DNA from: Candidatus Nomurabacteria bacterium RIFCSPHIGHO2_01_FULL_40_20
GTDB taxonomy: Bacteria; Patescibacteriota; Minisyncoccia; Phycocordibacterales; UBA9973
Assembly (NCBI GenBank): GCA_001786835.1
Contig: MFTO01000011.1
Span: forward strand, 4,152 to 51,476
Direction of reading: 5' to 3'
DNA: 47,325 nt
Shown here: positions 39,315 through 47,325 of the stretch, piece after piece
How the letters are laid out: every line of letters starts with the position of its first letter
Numbering within the stretch: position 1 is the stretch's first letter
Program-made: the position numbers and the translations under genes
The notes under the pieces: model-generated
Database searches by the model: none
Seen by the model: the letters and a program-made list of their open reading frames with translations, nothing else
What the model was told of the DNA's origin: nothing

Positions 39315-39433
39315 AACAATTTCAAATTTTAAATAATAATAATTTACCTCGACCTTTTATATTAACTTAATGAACACTCTATCTAAAAAGACACCGATTC
39401 AATTATATCACAAGCAAAACGCCCTACAAGGGA

Positions 39434-39895
39434 TTACGGCTGTTCGGGCAGTCCGGGGATAAACAAGGTATTGGAAGAATTCGGGACAATAGTCCTTCTC
39501 AAAATAAGCACCAGTCCCCAGACAGAAAACATCACCACCAAGCCTATGAGCCCCCAAATCATAAATTGCTTGCCTTGGGTCCTTTTGGTCTCATCTGCGC
39601 TATTCATAATAAATTGCATCACTCCCCAGATGAAAACAACAAAAGCCAAAGCGAAAAGAAGCGGGACTACTGACCTCGCCAAGATACAAGTGAAATAATT
39701 GAATATCCCCTCGAGCCCGCCGGCAGTGGCATAAGCCGTAGAGCAGGTCGTGGTGGATGCACCACCGCCACCCCCACTCCCACCGCTACCCCAATCGCCT
39801 CCTTGACCAAATTGAGCAGTAGACAAAATTGGTAACAAAACTAAAACTAAAGTAAATACTATCAAACCAATTTTTATAATATTTTTATTTTTCAT
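39434..39895 (-). CDS. VirB2/Mbov_0395-like pilin paralogue 3, glycine-rich
   Basis: 153 aa. A signal peptide (about 1-27, ending STAQF) is followed by a glycine/serine-rich linker (GGDWGSGGSGGGGG), then two helices (about 72-95, 110-132) with the loop NSADETKRTQGKQF and MIWGLIGLVVMFSVWGLVL. Two Cys in the outer region (TTTCS, FTCIL). The glycine-rich insertion sets it apart from its paralogues. Confidence 0.74.
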   Translation of the reverse strand: MKNKNIIKIGLIVFTLVLVLLPILSTAQFGQGGDWGSGGSGGGGGASTTTCSTAYATAGGLEGIFNYFTCILARSVVPLLFALAFVVFIWGVMQFIMNSADETKRTQGKQFMIWGLIGLVVMFSVWGLVLILRRTIVPNSSNTLFIPGLPEQP

Positions 39896-39931
39896 ATTTA
39901 ATCTGCCTTTGGCAGAAAAAGTTACTTGTAA

Positions 39932-40318
39932 TCATTCCAATTTAGGTATAGTTGTGACAATAAGTTCCGCTATCGCCCAAGCTCCGAGCAAGACTGCAGC
40001 CCCGACCAAACTCCACAGCAAGGCGTCTTTGGCTTTGGTCAATTTCTCGGGATTACCCATGGCAGTGACGAAAAGAAAGCCGGAGTAAATAATTGCCAAC
40101 ACTATCAAAGGAATGCCGATTTTTATCACCGCTTTCAAAATTTCTTTCAAGAACTCCACAATTGAGTTGATTTTTATAGGGTTTTTAATTTTGATTGAAT
40201 TACTGGAAGGAGGTTCCACATTTATATCAAGTTGTGCCAAAGATATAATCGGACTAAAAACCAAAAAAGAAAGTAGAAATAAAAAGAGTATCTTGCTGGA
40301 AAGGCGATTAATTTTCAT
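39932..40318 (-). CDS. VirB2/Mbov_0395-like pilin paralogue 2
   Basis: 128 aa. A signal peptide (about 1-28, ending ISLAQ), an outside stretch, and two helices (about 65-85, 100-124) around the loop MGNPEKLTKAKDAL. Mature protein ends LIVTTIPKLE. TATAAT ends exactly six bases before the ATG, so this gene may be read from its own promoter as a leaderless mRNA, in addition to read-through from upstream. Confidence 0.76.
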   Translation of the reverse strand: MKINRLSSKILFLFLLSFLVFSPIISLAQLDINVEPPSSNSIKIKNPIKINSIVEFLKEILKAVIKIGIPLIVLAIIYSGFLFVTAMGNPEKLTKAKDALLWSLVGAAVLLGAWAIAELIVTTIPKLE

Positions 40319-40324
40319 GGTTTT

Positions 40325-40330
40325 ATTATA
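40325..40330 (-). promoter_or_regulatory. -10 box before pilin paralogue 2, leaderless type
   Basis: TATAAT on the minus strand, exactly six bases before the ATG at 40318. No clear -35. Confidence 0.5.
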
Positions 40331-40335
40331 TCATA

Positions 40336-40767
40336 TTAAAATATTAGCCAAGAACTGGTGTAGCCCAAGAGTGTTAATATTGTATGAATAATTAGCCAAG
40401 CGGCCAAAGCTAAAATAAAGCCAAGGGCGACATTGCCGAAGATTTTCTTGGCTTTGGAGCGCTGTTCGGGTTGCACCCCGGAGAACATAAAGAGAAAGCC
40501 CGCATAGGCAAACATTATCGCTGCGATAGGCAACGCTATGACTACTAAAAGAAAATTTATGACCTTACTTATAAGTTCAAATATATGGTTAAACCCACAG
40601 GGATTTTTTATCTGATACTCCACGTTTTGCCCATCTACTACCTCCCCTTTGCCGTATTTTTCTGTGCCACACGGCACTAGGCCGTCTTGCGCAAGAGAGA
40701 AAAATGGAGTAAATACAGTTGTTATCAAGAGAAGAGCAATTAAAACTGATTTAACATTTTTTGTCAT
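40336..40767 (-). CDS. VirB2/Mbov_0395-like pilin paralogue 1
   Basis: 143 aa. A signal peptide (about 1-26, ending FSLAQ), an outside segment with two Cys (VPCGTE, NPCGF), and two helices (about 70-92, 108-130) around the loop SGVQPEQRSKAKKIF. This is the most canonical of the five. It starts six bases after the solute-binding-like gene, so the cluster is probably transcribed from there. Confidence 0.76.
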   Translation of the reverse strand: MTKNVKSVLIALLLITTVFTPFFSLAQDGLVPCGTEKYGKGEVVDGQNVEYQIKNPCGFNHIFELISKVINFLLVVIALPIAAIMFAYAGFLFMFSGVQPEQRSKAKKIFGNVALGFILALAAWLIIHTILTLLGYTSSWLIF

Positions 40768-40773
40768 AAAAAT

Positions 40774-42057
40774 TTATTTTATAAATAGATTGCTAATTTT
40801 ATTGCTCGCATCCCGAAGAGATGCCTCTGAGCTTAAGCTATTCGATAAAATATTGTCTATCATCTTTCTGAACACAGCGTCCGACTCTGTCGGCGATGGA
40901 TCAAGCCAACTTTTGGCAAATAAAGCCGAGGCATAAAAAGTAGGATAAAATGCGTCCGTAGGCTTAAGAGCAAGCAAGTCGCGCCTTGCAGGAGCTGTGC
41001 CTATGGTATTGGCATAGGGAAGAGCAAAGTTGCCGGTTGACATCAAACTCGCCACCGTAAGCGCGCTATTAAAATTCTTGGAAAAAGCCGATACCGCCAA
41101 ACCTATCACTCTCGACGAAGTGGCTTTGAAATTAGAATTTTTTAGTTGCGGGACCGGAGAAGCCAGAAAATCTTGATTTGGATTTTTATTTACAAGAGTC
41201 CGAAGTTCGCTCGCGAAACCGAAATAAAATGCCAGCTTCTCTGCGCTGAAAAAATCTTGCGAAATCGGCAGAGACCGATTCCAGGAATATTCGGCGCTCA
41301 AAGGATTGGAAAAATTAGTGAAGAAATCAAGCGTAGCGCTTATTTTGTCGCTATCGCTTAGGGCCGAGTAAAATCTCCCCCCTTCTTCTTTTACTATTTT
41401 GTTCCCTGTCTGCAGAAAAAGCATCGCCAAAATATCTTTGGCGTGTAAAATATTAAAATATTGCCCGAGTCCTACCGCGCCCTTGATTATCTGACTCGAA
41501 TCGTCTGTCTTTGTAATTACTCGCGCCATTTCAACCATCTCGCTCCAATTTGCCGGCGGATACACTATACCGCTATCGTTTAGCATGCTTCTGTTGTAAT
41601 ACATTACAAGCGGGTCAATGGCTATCGGAAAAGCCAAAATCCCTTTGGAAGTCAGAAAAACTTCTCCTGCCCCGGCAAAAGTATTTTTAAAATTCGCGAC
41701 CGGAAAGCTCTCGTAGGGTATTGTATATATTTTGTTGCTGTAATTATACGCTAAGTAGTCTGGCAAAAAAAATAAATCTGGACCCTTACCCGAGGCTAGC
41801 GCTTCAAGCAAATCTCGGTCGAAGTTTTCAGGAGATTTCTGTTCGTATTTTATAGTATATATTTTATAAGTATCATTGAAATCTTGCACCATCTCATGCA
41901 TGTAATCCGACTGAACTGTGCCCCACAGCACCACTGTGCCACCGGATCCTTCTTTTTGTTTCTTATCACCAAGTGGAATCGCACCAGAGAAAACCAAAAT
42001 ACCAAAAACGGCCAACGCCATAAATATTACTAAAACTATCATCTGAAAGTTTTTCAT
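40774..42057 (-). CDS. Extracellular solute-binding-like protein (family 1 type)
   Basis: 427 aa. One N-terminal membrane anchor (about 6-28) without a lipobox Cys, then a bilobal periplasmic-binding fold: TVVLWGTVQSDYMHEMVQDF, GKGPDLFFLPDYLAYNYSN, ILAFPIAIDPLVMYYNRSML, and PPANWSEMVEMARVITK. It resembles sugar/glycerol-3-phosphate binding proteins. No permease or ABC ATPase gene is in the window, and the gene heads the pilin cluster, so it may serve the surface machine instead of transport. The three-hairpin element at 42062-42188 precedes its ATG. Confidence 0.78.
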   Translation of the reverse strand: MKNFQMIVLVIFMALAVFGILVFSGAIPLGDKKQKEGSGGTVVLWGTVQSDYMHEMVQDFNDTYKIYTIKYEQKSPENFDRDLLEALASGKGPDLFFLPDYLAYNYSNKIYTIPYESFPVANFKNTFAGAGEVFLTSKGILAFPIAIDPLVMYYNRSMLNDSGIVYPPANWSEMVEMARVITKTDDSSQIIKGAVGLGQYFNILHAKDILAMLFLQTGNKIVKEEGGRFYSALSDSDKISATLDFFTNFSNPLSAEYSWNRSLPISQDFFSAEKLAFYFGFASELRTLVNKNPNQDFLASPVPQLKNSNFKATSSRVIGLAVSAFSKNFNSALTVASLMSTGNFALPYANTIGTAPARRDLLALKPTDAFYPTFYASALFAKSWLDPSPTESDAVFRKMIDNILSNSLSSEASLRDASNKISNLFIK

Positions 42058-42061
42058 GATT

Positions 42062-42188
42062 GATTTTTAACGAATGAAATGAATATAAAAATCATCACCC
42101 TGTTAAATGTCCTTCGGACAATTTTTGCTTCAGAAAAATTATTTAACAGGGTTAGGAAAATCATATTCGTTTCACTCATTGATTTTCC
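42062..42188 (-). promoter_or_regulatory. Three-hairpin palindromic leader element (family K) before the solute-binding gene
   Basis: On the minus strand it reads GGAAAATC-AATGAGTGAAACGAATAT-GATTTTCC, then CCCTGTTAAAT ... ATTTAACAGGG, then GATTTTTA-TATTCATTTCATTCGT-TAAAAATC. The loop of the first hairpin and the loop of the last are nearly complementary, so the whole 127 bp can also form one long palindrome. The homologue at 46369-46497 has the same layout before the rpsA-like ATG but with the central hairpin inverted. Its 5' end supplies the TGA of the upstream methyltransferase gene. Confidence 0.82.
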
Positions 42189-42699
42189 TAAATATTATAC
42201 CATAATGGTGCTCACCTGCATCAATTTCCCGTTCAAAAATAAATTCCTTTTTCTCAAAAATTTCTCGGGCTCTCTTTTCGGTGACGACATGTTCGGTCTT
42301 TGGCCCCAAAGGTGATTCGTCCGACCAGTCTATAAGAAGCACCTTGCCTGCAGGCTTGAGAATTCTTTTTATTTCATCTGTAAACTGGCTCTTATCTTCA
42401 ATCTGAAAAAGCACATTAGAAGCGATGACCCTATCTATGATACCAGAGCCAAGCTTGGTGCCGTTTATTTTTTCAACGTTGCCGAGGATGCACTCTACAT
42501 TTGAGAGGTGCGCGTCTTTGAGTTTATTTCTGATAGTGGTGAGAAAGTCCGCAATTACTTCTACGGCGTAAACTTTGCCTTTGGGCACCAAAGGCGCTAC
42601 CGCGATAGTATAAAAACCCGTTCCCGCTCCGAGGTCCGCCACAACCATATCCTCTTCAATCGCAAACTGATTTAAATTTTTTACGGGGTCCGCAAACAT
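42172..42699 (-). CDS. Class I SAM-dependent methyltransferase
   Basis: 175 aa. Motif I is VADLGAGTGFYTIAVAP; the post-I acid VYAVEV, ECILGNVEKI, and a motif IV-like region DRVIASNVLFQI follow. LKPAGKVLLIDWSDE is typical motif V/VI. The family is broad (UbiE/COQ5-like fold); the substrate is unknown. It lacks a C-terminal domain. The stop TGA and the last codons (KINE) lie in the palindromic element at 42062-42188. TATAAT is eight bases before the ATG. Confidence 0.82.
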   Translation of the reverse strand: MFADPVKNLNQFAIEEDMVVADLGAGTGFYTIAVAPLVPKGKVYAVEVIADFLTTIRNKLKDAHLSNVECILGNVEKINGTKLGSGIIDRVIASNVLFQIEDKSQFTDEIKRILKPAGKVLLIDWSDESPLGPKTEHVVTEKRAREIFEKKEFIFEREIDAGEHHYGIIFRKINE

Positions 42700-42727
42700 T
42701 AAATATAATTATACCACAATAGATTTT

Positions 42728-45181
42728 TTACATGCATACAATAGAAGCGATACCGTCTCCCGCGCGCAAGCGCATAATGGTGACGCCTTGGGTCTGGCGT
42801 CCGGAAGTTGCGATGTCTTTGAGCGTTGTTCGAATCACTTGACCTTTTTTAGACATAGCGATTAATTCTTCTTCTCCTCCACCGAGAACTTTTGCCACGA
42901 TGAGTTTGCCGGTCTTGGAAGTAATTTTTGCAGTCTTGATTCCCGAGCCTCCCCTTTTTTGAACCTTGTACTCTCTAAGGGATGTCTTCTTGCCAAAACC
43001 ATGCGCGCTCATAGAAAGAAAAAAACCGTCGCGCTTCTCCCCCTTGATAACATCTACGCTGATGACTTCGTCTCCTTTGCCGAGTTTGATACCTCGGACT
43101 CCTCCGGCAGTGCGTCCCATCTCTCTGATGTCGGACTCTTTGAAACGAATGGACTGACCGGCGCTGGTCGCCACCATGACTTCGTCGCTCCTTTCCGTGA
43201 GCAAAGCCGAAATTAGCTGGTCATTTTTATCCAGTTTAATAGCAATAATTCCACTTCGGCGCACATCTTTAAAACTCTCTCCCGCCATTTTTTTGGCTGT
43301 GCCTCCTTTGGTCATGAGCATCAAGGACACGGTAGAATTTTTAAGGGCTTTGGGCATCGGCAGAACTGAAGTTACTTTTTCTTCAGAAGAAAGCGACAGA
43401 AAATTCATAACGGACTTGCCTCGGGTGGCGCGTCTGCCTTCCGGAATATCATACATCTTAATACTGTAGGCCTTGCCAAGGTTGGTAAAGAAAAGAAGGT
43501 CATTATGAGTTGAACCGGACACAAGCATCGTCACAAAATCCTCTTCCTTGGTCTCAAGATCTACTACGCCCACTCCTCCGCGTTTTTGCGATTTATATTC
43601 TCCCGGATCGGTGCGCTTGACATAGCCCCCAGCAGTAAAGACCAACATGGTCTCTTTTTCCGGAATCAAGTCTTCATCGCTGATTTCTTTGACCCCGCCT
43701 TTGACTATCTTGGTGCGCCTTTCATCTTTGTATTTTTCTTTTATCTCCGAGAGTTCGCTTGAAATAGTTTTTAATATTTTTTTTGGACTGGCCAAAAGTT
43801 CTTTTATCTCTTTGATAAAGTCTTGACGCTCTTTGAGCTCTTGCTCGACTGCTTTGCGCTCGAGGCCAGCGAGCTTTTGCAATTTCATTTCCAGAATTGC
43901 AGAAGCCTGCAAGTCGGAGAACTTGAATTCTTTCATCAAATTCACTTTGGCCACACTCGCGTCTTTGGAAGCGCGGATGACAGTGATGACCCGGTCTATT
44001 TTATCGAGCGCTTTTTTTAGTCCTAGCAGAATGTGTTCACGTTCTTCGGCTTTGCGCAGATCGTATTCGCTCCTTTTTTTGACCACTATTTGGCGATGAG
44101 CAATGAAGGAAGAAAGAATGGATTTTAGAGAAAGCGTTTCCGGCACGCCGTCCACCAAGGCCACCAGATTGAAATTGAAATTTTGTTCCAGTTGGGTATT
44201 TTTATAAATATAATTCAAAACTTTTTCGGGAGTAGCGCCATTTTTGAGGTCTATAACGATTCTGATATCTTTGGTTGATTCATCGCGAAGCCCCTTGATG
44301 CCGTCTAATTTTTTTTCTTGCACTAATTCCGCAATTGCCATTATCAAATTCGCTTTGTTCACCCGAAAAGGTATAGAAGTGATGATGATTTGGAAACTTC
44401 CGCCTTTGCCTTCCACTATTTCCGCTTCGCCTCGACAAACTACTCCGCCTCGCCCCGAAGAATAGGCGTGAAGCATATCTTTGTGTCCGTAAGCAATGCC
44501 TCCAGTCGGGAAATCCGGACCCAGAATATATTGCATCAGGTCTTCGGTCGTAGCCTCGGGATTTTCAATTAAATGATTGGTAGCATCCACAACTTCCCCC
44601 AAATTATGCGAAGGTATGTTTGTCGCCATACCGACTGCAATTCCGAGGGTGCCGTTCAATAAGAGCGAGGGCACCGCCGAAGGAAAAACAACCGGCTCCT
44701 TGCGGGTCTGGTCATAGTTGGGACGAAAGTCCACGGTCTCCTTTTCCATATCCCGCAGAAGCTCGCTCGAGATTTTAGACATCTTGGCTTCGGTATAACG
44801 CATCGCCGCCGCATTGTCCCCGTCAATAGAACCGAAATTTCCTTGCCCTAAAATGAGCGGATAGCGATAAGAAAATTCCTGCGCCATGCCCACCATGGAA
44901 TCATACACAGCCACGTCGCCATGCGGATGGTATTTCCCGAGCACGTCTCCCACCACCGCGGCAGATTTGCGGAACCGAGCGGAAGAAGTAAGCCCCATCT
45001 CGTGCATGGCGTAGAGAATCCTCCGGTGCACCGGTTTGAGTCCATCGCGCACATCAGGAAGCGCTCGCGCGGTGATTACCGACATAGCGTATGCCAAATA
45101 GGATTCTTTCATCTCGGAAATAATATCCACAGCGATTATTTCATCCTTATTGATTTTTTCTTCCAAATCTTTTTTCGCCAT
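42728..45181 (-). CDS. gyrA: DNA gyrase subunit A
   Basis: 817 aa. N-terminal breakage domain: [36 protein letters not shown], and active Tyr129 in [13 protein letters not shown]. The C-terminal beta-pinwheel carries GyrA-box-like sequences [12 protein letters not shown] and QKRGGSGI, which favour GyrA over ParC. The residue equal to E. coli Ser83 is Val (HGDVAVYD), a position where non-Ser residues lower quinolone affinity in other bacteria. It follows a small membrane protein by six bases. gyrB is outside the window. Confidence 0.95.
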   Translation of the reverse strand: MAKKDLEEKINKDEIIAVDIISEMKESYLAYAMSVITARALPDVRDGLKPVHRRILYAMHEMGLTSSARFRKSAAVVGDVLGKYHPHGDVAVYDSMVGMAQEFSYRYPLILGQGNFGSIDGDNAAAMRYTEAKMSKISSELLRDMEKETVDFRPNYDQTRKEPVVFPSAVPSLLLNGTLGIAVGMATNIPSHNLGEVVDATNHLIENPEATTEDLMQYILGPDFPTGGIAYGHKDMLHAYSSGRGGVVCRGEAEIVEGKGGSFQIIITSIPFRVNKANLIMAIAELVQEKKLDGIKGLRDESTKDIRIVIDLKNGATPEKVLNYIYKNTQLEQNFNFNLVALVDGVPETLSLKSILSSFIAHRQIVVKKRSEYDLRKAEEREHILLGLKKALDKIDRVITVIRASKDASVAKVNLMKEFKFSDLQASAILEMKLQKLAGLERKAVEQELKERQDFIKEIKELLASPKKILKTISSELSEIKEKYKDERRTKIVKGGVKEISDEDLIPEKETMLVFTAGGYVKRTDPGEYKSQKRGGVGVVDLETKEEDFVTMLVSGSTHNDLLFFTNLGKAYSIKMYDIPEGRRATRGKSVMNFLSLSSEEKVTSVLPMPKALKNSTVSLMLMTKGGTAKKMAGESFKDVRRSGIIAIKLDKNDQLISALLTERSDEVMVATSAGQSIRFKESDIREMGRTAGGVRGIKLGKGDEVISVDVIKGEKRDGFFLSMSAHGFGKKTSLREYKVQKRGGSGIKTAKITSKTGKLIVAKVLGGGEEELIAMSKKGQVIRTTLKDIATSGRQTQGVTIMRLRAGDGIASIVCM

Positions 45182-45187
45182 TTTGAA

Positions 45188-45445
45188 CTATTGCGCCAAT
45201 GGAGCAGTGTTACCGGACATACTCTCATAGCCACCGACTAAATTATCTTTTAAAACAGAAAATGGTTTTAAGTCTTGCTTGATTTTCTCTTTTGTTTCTT
45301 TATCTTTTAATTCTCCACCCAGACTAAAAGTCCAAAGTAAAACCATAATAAAACAAATTACAATCATAGTGACATGCAAGATATGCCTGCGTTCTTCTTC
45401 GGGTTTGTTTCTCAAATGATGCACTACTTTTCTGATTCTTTTCAT
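45188..45445 (-). CDS. Hypothetical 85-aa single-pass membrane protein
   Basis: A basic N-terminus (MKRIRKVVHHLRNKPEEERRH) is followed by one transmembrane helix (about 23-44, ILHVTMIVICFIMVLLWTFS) and a Lys-rich outside tail. No family recognised. Located six bases before gyrA on the same strand, so the two are probably co-transcribed. Similar small membrane proteins beside gyrA are seen in CPR but no function is known. Confidence 0.65.
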   Translation of the reverse strand: MKRIRKVVHHLRNKPEEERRHILHVTMIVICFIMVLLWTFSLGGELKDKETKEKIKQDLKPFSVLKDNLVGGYESMSGNTAPLAQ

Positions 45446-45476
45446 ATTACTTTATGAATTTGATTACTTTATAACT

Positions 45477-46103
45477 TTACAAACTTTTTAATACGACCAC
45501 GACCCCATCTTTACCTTCTAAATCTTTACGCTTAATGGTGAGTTTGTCAACACTCTCCGCCTTCTCCTCGCCGAGTTCTTTTAGAAATGCTCGGAGCGAT
45601 GCGGAATCATAATCCATCGGAATAATCATCTTGGGTTCGAGCGAAGAGGCAAGCTTAGCTGAATCTTTGGCTGAAAGAGCTCCGTCTCCGCCGGTGGGAA
45701 TGAAAAGTATATCTGGCCCGTCTATCGCTTCGCGCGCTTCTTTGGAAAGCGGAAAGGAAGAAAGGGTGCCTAAAAAAACTAAATTGATATCGTCAATGGC
45801 AAGTGTATAAACGGTATTGATATATTTTTTGCTCGCCACACTGCCCTCGGTCATTATCCCTTTGATAAAAATTTCTTTTACTTCGTAATCTCCCGGACCG
45901 GTGATGGCAAAAGGTATGCGGTCGCCACGTCCGAGCTGTTCTATGCCATTATAATCCGGATGGTTCGTAGTGATAAGCGCGATGTCCGCGCCAAAATGCG
46001 CCGAGACGCCGGACTTGGAGTTTTTACTGACTGGGTTGAAGGCGAGAACCATCTCCCCTTGAGTAATTTTAAAAAATTGTTTGCCGAAATATGTGATAAT
46101 CAT
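45477..46103 (-). CDS. Metallo-beta-lactamase-fold protein with degenerate metal site
   Basis: 208 aa. The fold resembles UPF0173 (YtfL/metal-dependent hydrolase type): MIITYFGKQFFKITQGEMVL, LAFNPVSKNSK, ALITTNHPDYNG, FAITGPGDYEVKEI, TVYTLAIDDINLVFLGTLSS, DILFIPTGGDGALSAKDSAKL and IIPMDYDSASLRAFLKEL. The HxHxDH signature is absent (NHPDYNG remains), so hydrolysis is unlikely or different. TATACT lies seven bases before the ATG, a near-leaderless arrangement. A scaffold or sensor role is a guess. Confidence 0.75.
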   Translation of the reverse strand: MIITYFGKQFFKITQGEMVLAFNPVSKNSKSGVSAHFGADIALITTNHPDYNGIEQLGRGDRIPFAITGPGDYEVKEIFIKGIMTEGSVASKKYINTVYTLAIDDINLVFLGTLSSFPLSKEAREAIDGPDILFIPTGGDGALSAKDSAKLASSLEPKMIIPMDYDSASLRAFLKELGEEKAESVDKLTIKRKDLEGKDGVVVVLKSL

Positions 46104-46234
46104 TCTCTATAGTATAGCAGAAAAATTCCAAAAAGAAAGACGAAAAAATATAAACTTGAGCCATCCACACACTCAACGGGGACTTGGCGGGAACTTGGCG
46201 GTTAAACCGCAAAGTGGATCGCCGAATGGATTGC

Positions 46235-46262
46235 TTGCAATTTTTAGAGATTGTAGTAGTAT
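46235..46262 (+). promoter_or_regulatory. Promoter upstream of the rpsA-like gene
   Basis: TTGCAA (46235-46240) and TAGTAT (46257-46262) are 16 bases apart. Transcription would begin near 46269. Confidence 0.55.
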
Positions 46263-46268
46263 GGTTTA

Positions 46269-46370
46269 ATAAGTAAATATTTTATTATTAGCGGCGCTAG
46301 GGTAACACTCCACGACAAGTTGTCGGGAACACCTAAGCCTTACATCCGCTACAGTTTGAGCGGATTTTTT
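46269..46370 (+). ncRNA. Possible short RNA or attenuated leader ending in a terminator
   Basis: Between the promoter above and the terminator at 46344-46370 a roughly 100-base RNA would form, with a hairpin GGC...TAGG / CCTA...GCC topped by CGACAAGTTGTCG. It matches no RNA I know; SRP RNA was considered and rejected. It could be the attenuator of the rpsA-like gene. Bases 46104-46234 contain a doubled GGGACTTGG-type repeat but no gene. Confidence 0.4.
46344..46370 (+). terminator. Rho-independent terminator or attenuator upstream of rpsA
   Basis: ATCCGCT (46344-46350) pairs with AGCGGAT (46359-46365), followed by TTTTTT. It sits 130 bases before the rpsA-like ATG, downstream of a promoter. 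Confidence 0.8.
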
Positions 46371-46497
46371 GTTAAAATAATGAGCGTAGCGAATATATTT
46401 TAACAACCCTGTTAAATGCCCTTCAGGCAATTTTTGCTTTTGCAAAAATTATTTAACAGGGTAAAGATTTTTATATTCATTTCATTCATTAAAAATC
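46369..46497 (+). promoter_or_regulatory. Three-hairpin palindromic leader element (family K) before the rpsA-like gene
   Basis: TTGTTAAAATA-ATGAGCGTAGCGAA-TATTTTAACAA, then CCCTGTTAAAT ... ATTTAACAGGG, then GATTTTTA-TATTCATTTCATTCAT-TAAAAATC, ending four bases before the ATG. The first-hairpin arms differ from those at 42062-42188 but both pair perfectly; the two terminal loops are complementary. Confidence 0.82.
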
Positions 46498-46501
46498 ATT
46501 T

Positions 46502-47325
46502 ATGCAAAAAGAAGAAACAGTAATAACAGAAAATTTGATACTAAAATCTATTGCGGACCGAAGTCGCACTAAGCCGGAAATCGAGTCTCTCGTGGAAGGA
46601 CCGGTGATTTTAATACAAAAATCATCTGTGTATGTGGACCTATCCCCTTTCGGCACAGGTATTATTTACGGACGCGAATTCATCAACGCCAAGGATATTA
46701 TTAAAAAAATAAATCTGGGTGACATCATCAAAGCCAAGGTAGTGGAGACAGAGAACGAAGATGGCTATATTGAACTTTCCTTAAAAGAAGCAAAACAAGC
46801 GCTCACTTGGAGTGAAGCGGAAAAGGCAATCAAAGAGAAAACAATACTGGAGCTCGAAGTCAAAGACGCAAACAAGGGCGGACTGATATTGGAGTGGCAA
46901 GGTCTCCAAGGATTCCTACCCGCTTCCCAACTCAAAGCCGAACACTACCCTCGTGTGCTTGATTCGGATAAAGACAAAATTTTGAAAGAACTGAAAAAAC
47001 TAGTCGGACAAAAAATAGGGGTTATGATTATTTCCACTATTCCCAAAGAGGGCAAGCTTATATTTTCTGAAAAAGACAACGACGGAGAAGAGAAAAAAGA
47101 AATCCTCGGCAAATACAATGTAGGCGACGAACTTCTCTGCACCATAGCGGGAATCGTGGACTTTGGAATATTCTTAAAATTAGAAGACGGCTTGGAAGGG
47201 TTGGTTCATATTTCCGAACTTGACTGGGGACTAGTAGAAGACCCGCGAGTACTTTTTAAGGTAGGTGAACAAATTCGCGCCAAAGTAATCGAAATCAAAG
47301 ATGGAAAAGTATCGCTCTCCATCAA
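46502..47325 (+). CDS. rpsA: S1-domain protein, ribosomal protein bS1-like (3' end outside window)
   Basis: 274 residues are visible; the frame runs off the window. The N-terminal part has SIADRSRTKPEIESLVEGPV and then S1 domains: one about 28-95 (VDLSPFGTGIIYG), a second about 100-180 (LILEWQGLQGFLPASQL), and a third from about 190 with VGDELLCTIAGIVDFGIFLK, LEDGLEGLVHISELDWG and GEQIRAKVIEIKDGKVSLSI, the canonical form. Multiple S1 domains and the EGLVHISELDW motif support bS1, which helps mRNA binding to 30S. The ATG follows the three-hairpin element by four bases and a terminator by about 130. Confidence 0.88.
   Translation, partial: MQKEETVITENLILKSIADRSRTKPEIESLVEGPVILIQKSSVYVDLSPFGTGIIYGREFINAKDIIKKINLGDIIKAKVVETENEDGYIELSLKEAKQALTWSEAEKAIKEKTILELEVKDANKGGLILEWQGLQGFLPASQLKAEHYPRVLDSDKDKILKELKKLVGQKIGVMIISTIPKEGKLIFSEKDNDGEEKKEILGKYNVGDELLCTIAGIVDFGIFLKLEDGLEGLVHISELDWGLVEDPRVLFKVGEQIRAKVIEIKDGKVSLSI

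Noticed and set aside
46269-46370. SRP (4.5S) RNA
   Set aside because: The conserved domain IV loop sequence (GGAAGCAGC type) is absent.

Overview
The window looks like a Candidate Phyla Radiation (Patescibacteria, Parcubacteria-like) chromosome. Evidence: AT-rich dense coding; very compact translation factors (IF-2 of 500 aa, AlaS of 554 aa without its usual C-terminal part); a ribosomal/rpoA operon ending rplQ-rplM-rpsI; DUF5654, DUF5674 and DUF4446 proteins; five Mbov_0395/VirB2-like pilins; a baseplate-J-like membrane protein beside a PilM-like ATPase; and no transposase, phage or rRNA gene. The species cannot be named from this sequence.

Layout. 0.1-5.3 kb (minus): a small membrane protein, two tandem Cys-rich zinc-ribbon paralogues, two small unknown genes and grpE. 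5.4-9.7 kb (minus): infA-rpmJ-rpsM-rpsK-rpsD-rpoA-rplQ-rplM-rpsI from a good promoter before infA. 9.8-20.8 kb (minus): envelope pair (BaseplateJ-like, PilM-like), alaS, mgtC, mnmA, mltG, a DUF8128-like T4SS-associated protein, a sigma4/HARE-HTH regulator and typA. 20.9-29.7 kb: udg, tRNA-Tyr, clpB, a poly-proline membrane protein, a RelE-type toxin-antitoxin pair, cysteine desulfurase, DUF4446, infB, rbfA and tRNA-Cys. 29.7-32.7 kb: an AT-rich accessory stretch with a pseudo-receiver/HAD-like protein, an unknown gene, tRNA-Leu(UAA), tRNA-Lys(CUU), a free-standing LAGLIDADG endonuclease and tRNA-Leu(UAG). 32.8-38.5 kb: exported or membrane proteins (CarboxypepD_reg, cupredoxin plus Cys/Gly repeats, IPT/TIG, SPFH-like). 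38.6-42.1 kb: five pilin paralogues with a solute-binding-like protein. 42.2-47.3 kb: methyltransferase, gyrA, a small membrane protein, a degenerate metallo-beta-lactamase-fold protein and the 5' part of an rpsA-like gene.

The most unusual layer is not a gene. Several families of palindromic elements recur, with a conserved core and arms that differ between copies but stay self-complementary. Some lie inside conserved genes and keep the frame (three in the cysteine desulfurase, one in mnmA, smaller ones in grpE, typA and possibly rpoA), much like Rickettsia palindromic elements. Others sit directly before genes: four copies end in ...GGGATG, where the ATG is the start codon of rpsK, infB, the DUF4446 gene or the poly-proline protein gene, and can form two mutually exclusive hairpins. 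Another roughly 128-bp three-hairpin element precedes both the rpsA-like gene and the solute-binding-protein gene. These may be mobile palindromes, structured translational leaders, or both.

A second recurring signal is promoter placement: nine genes have a -10 hexamer exactly six bases before the start codon, and two more have seven, which predicts leaderless mRNAs. Function calls rest on motif recognition by eye; no database search or folding program was run.
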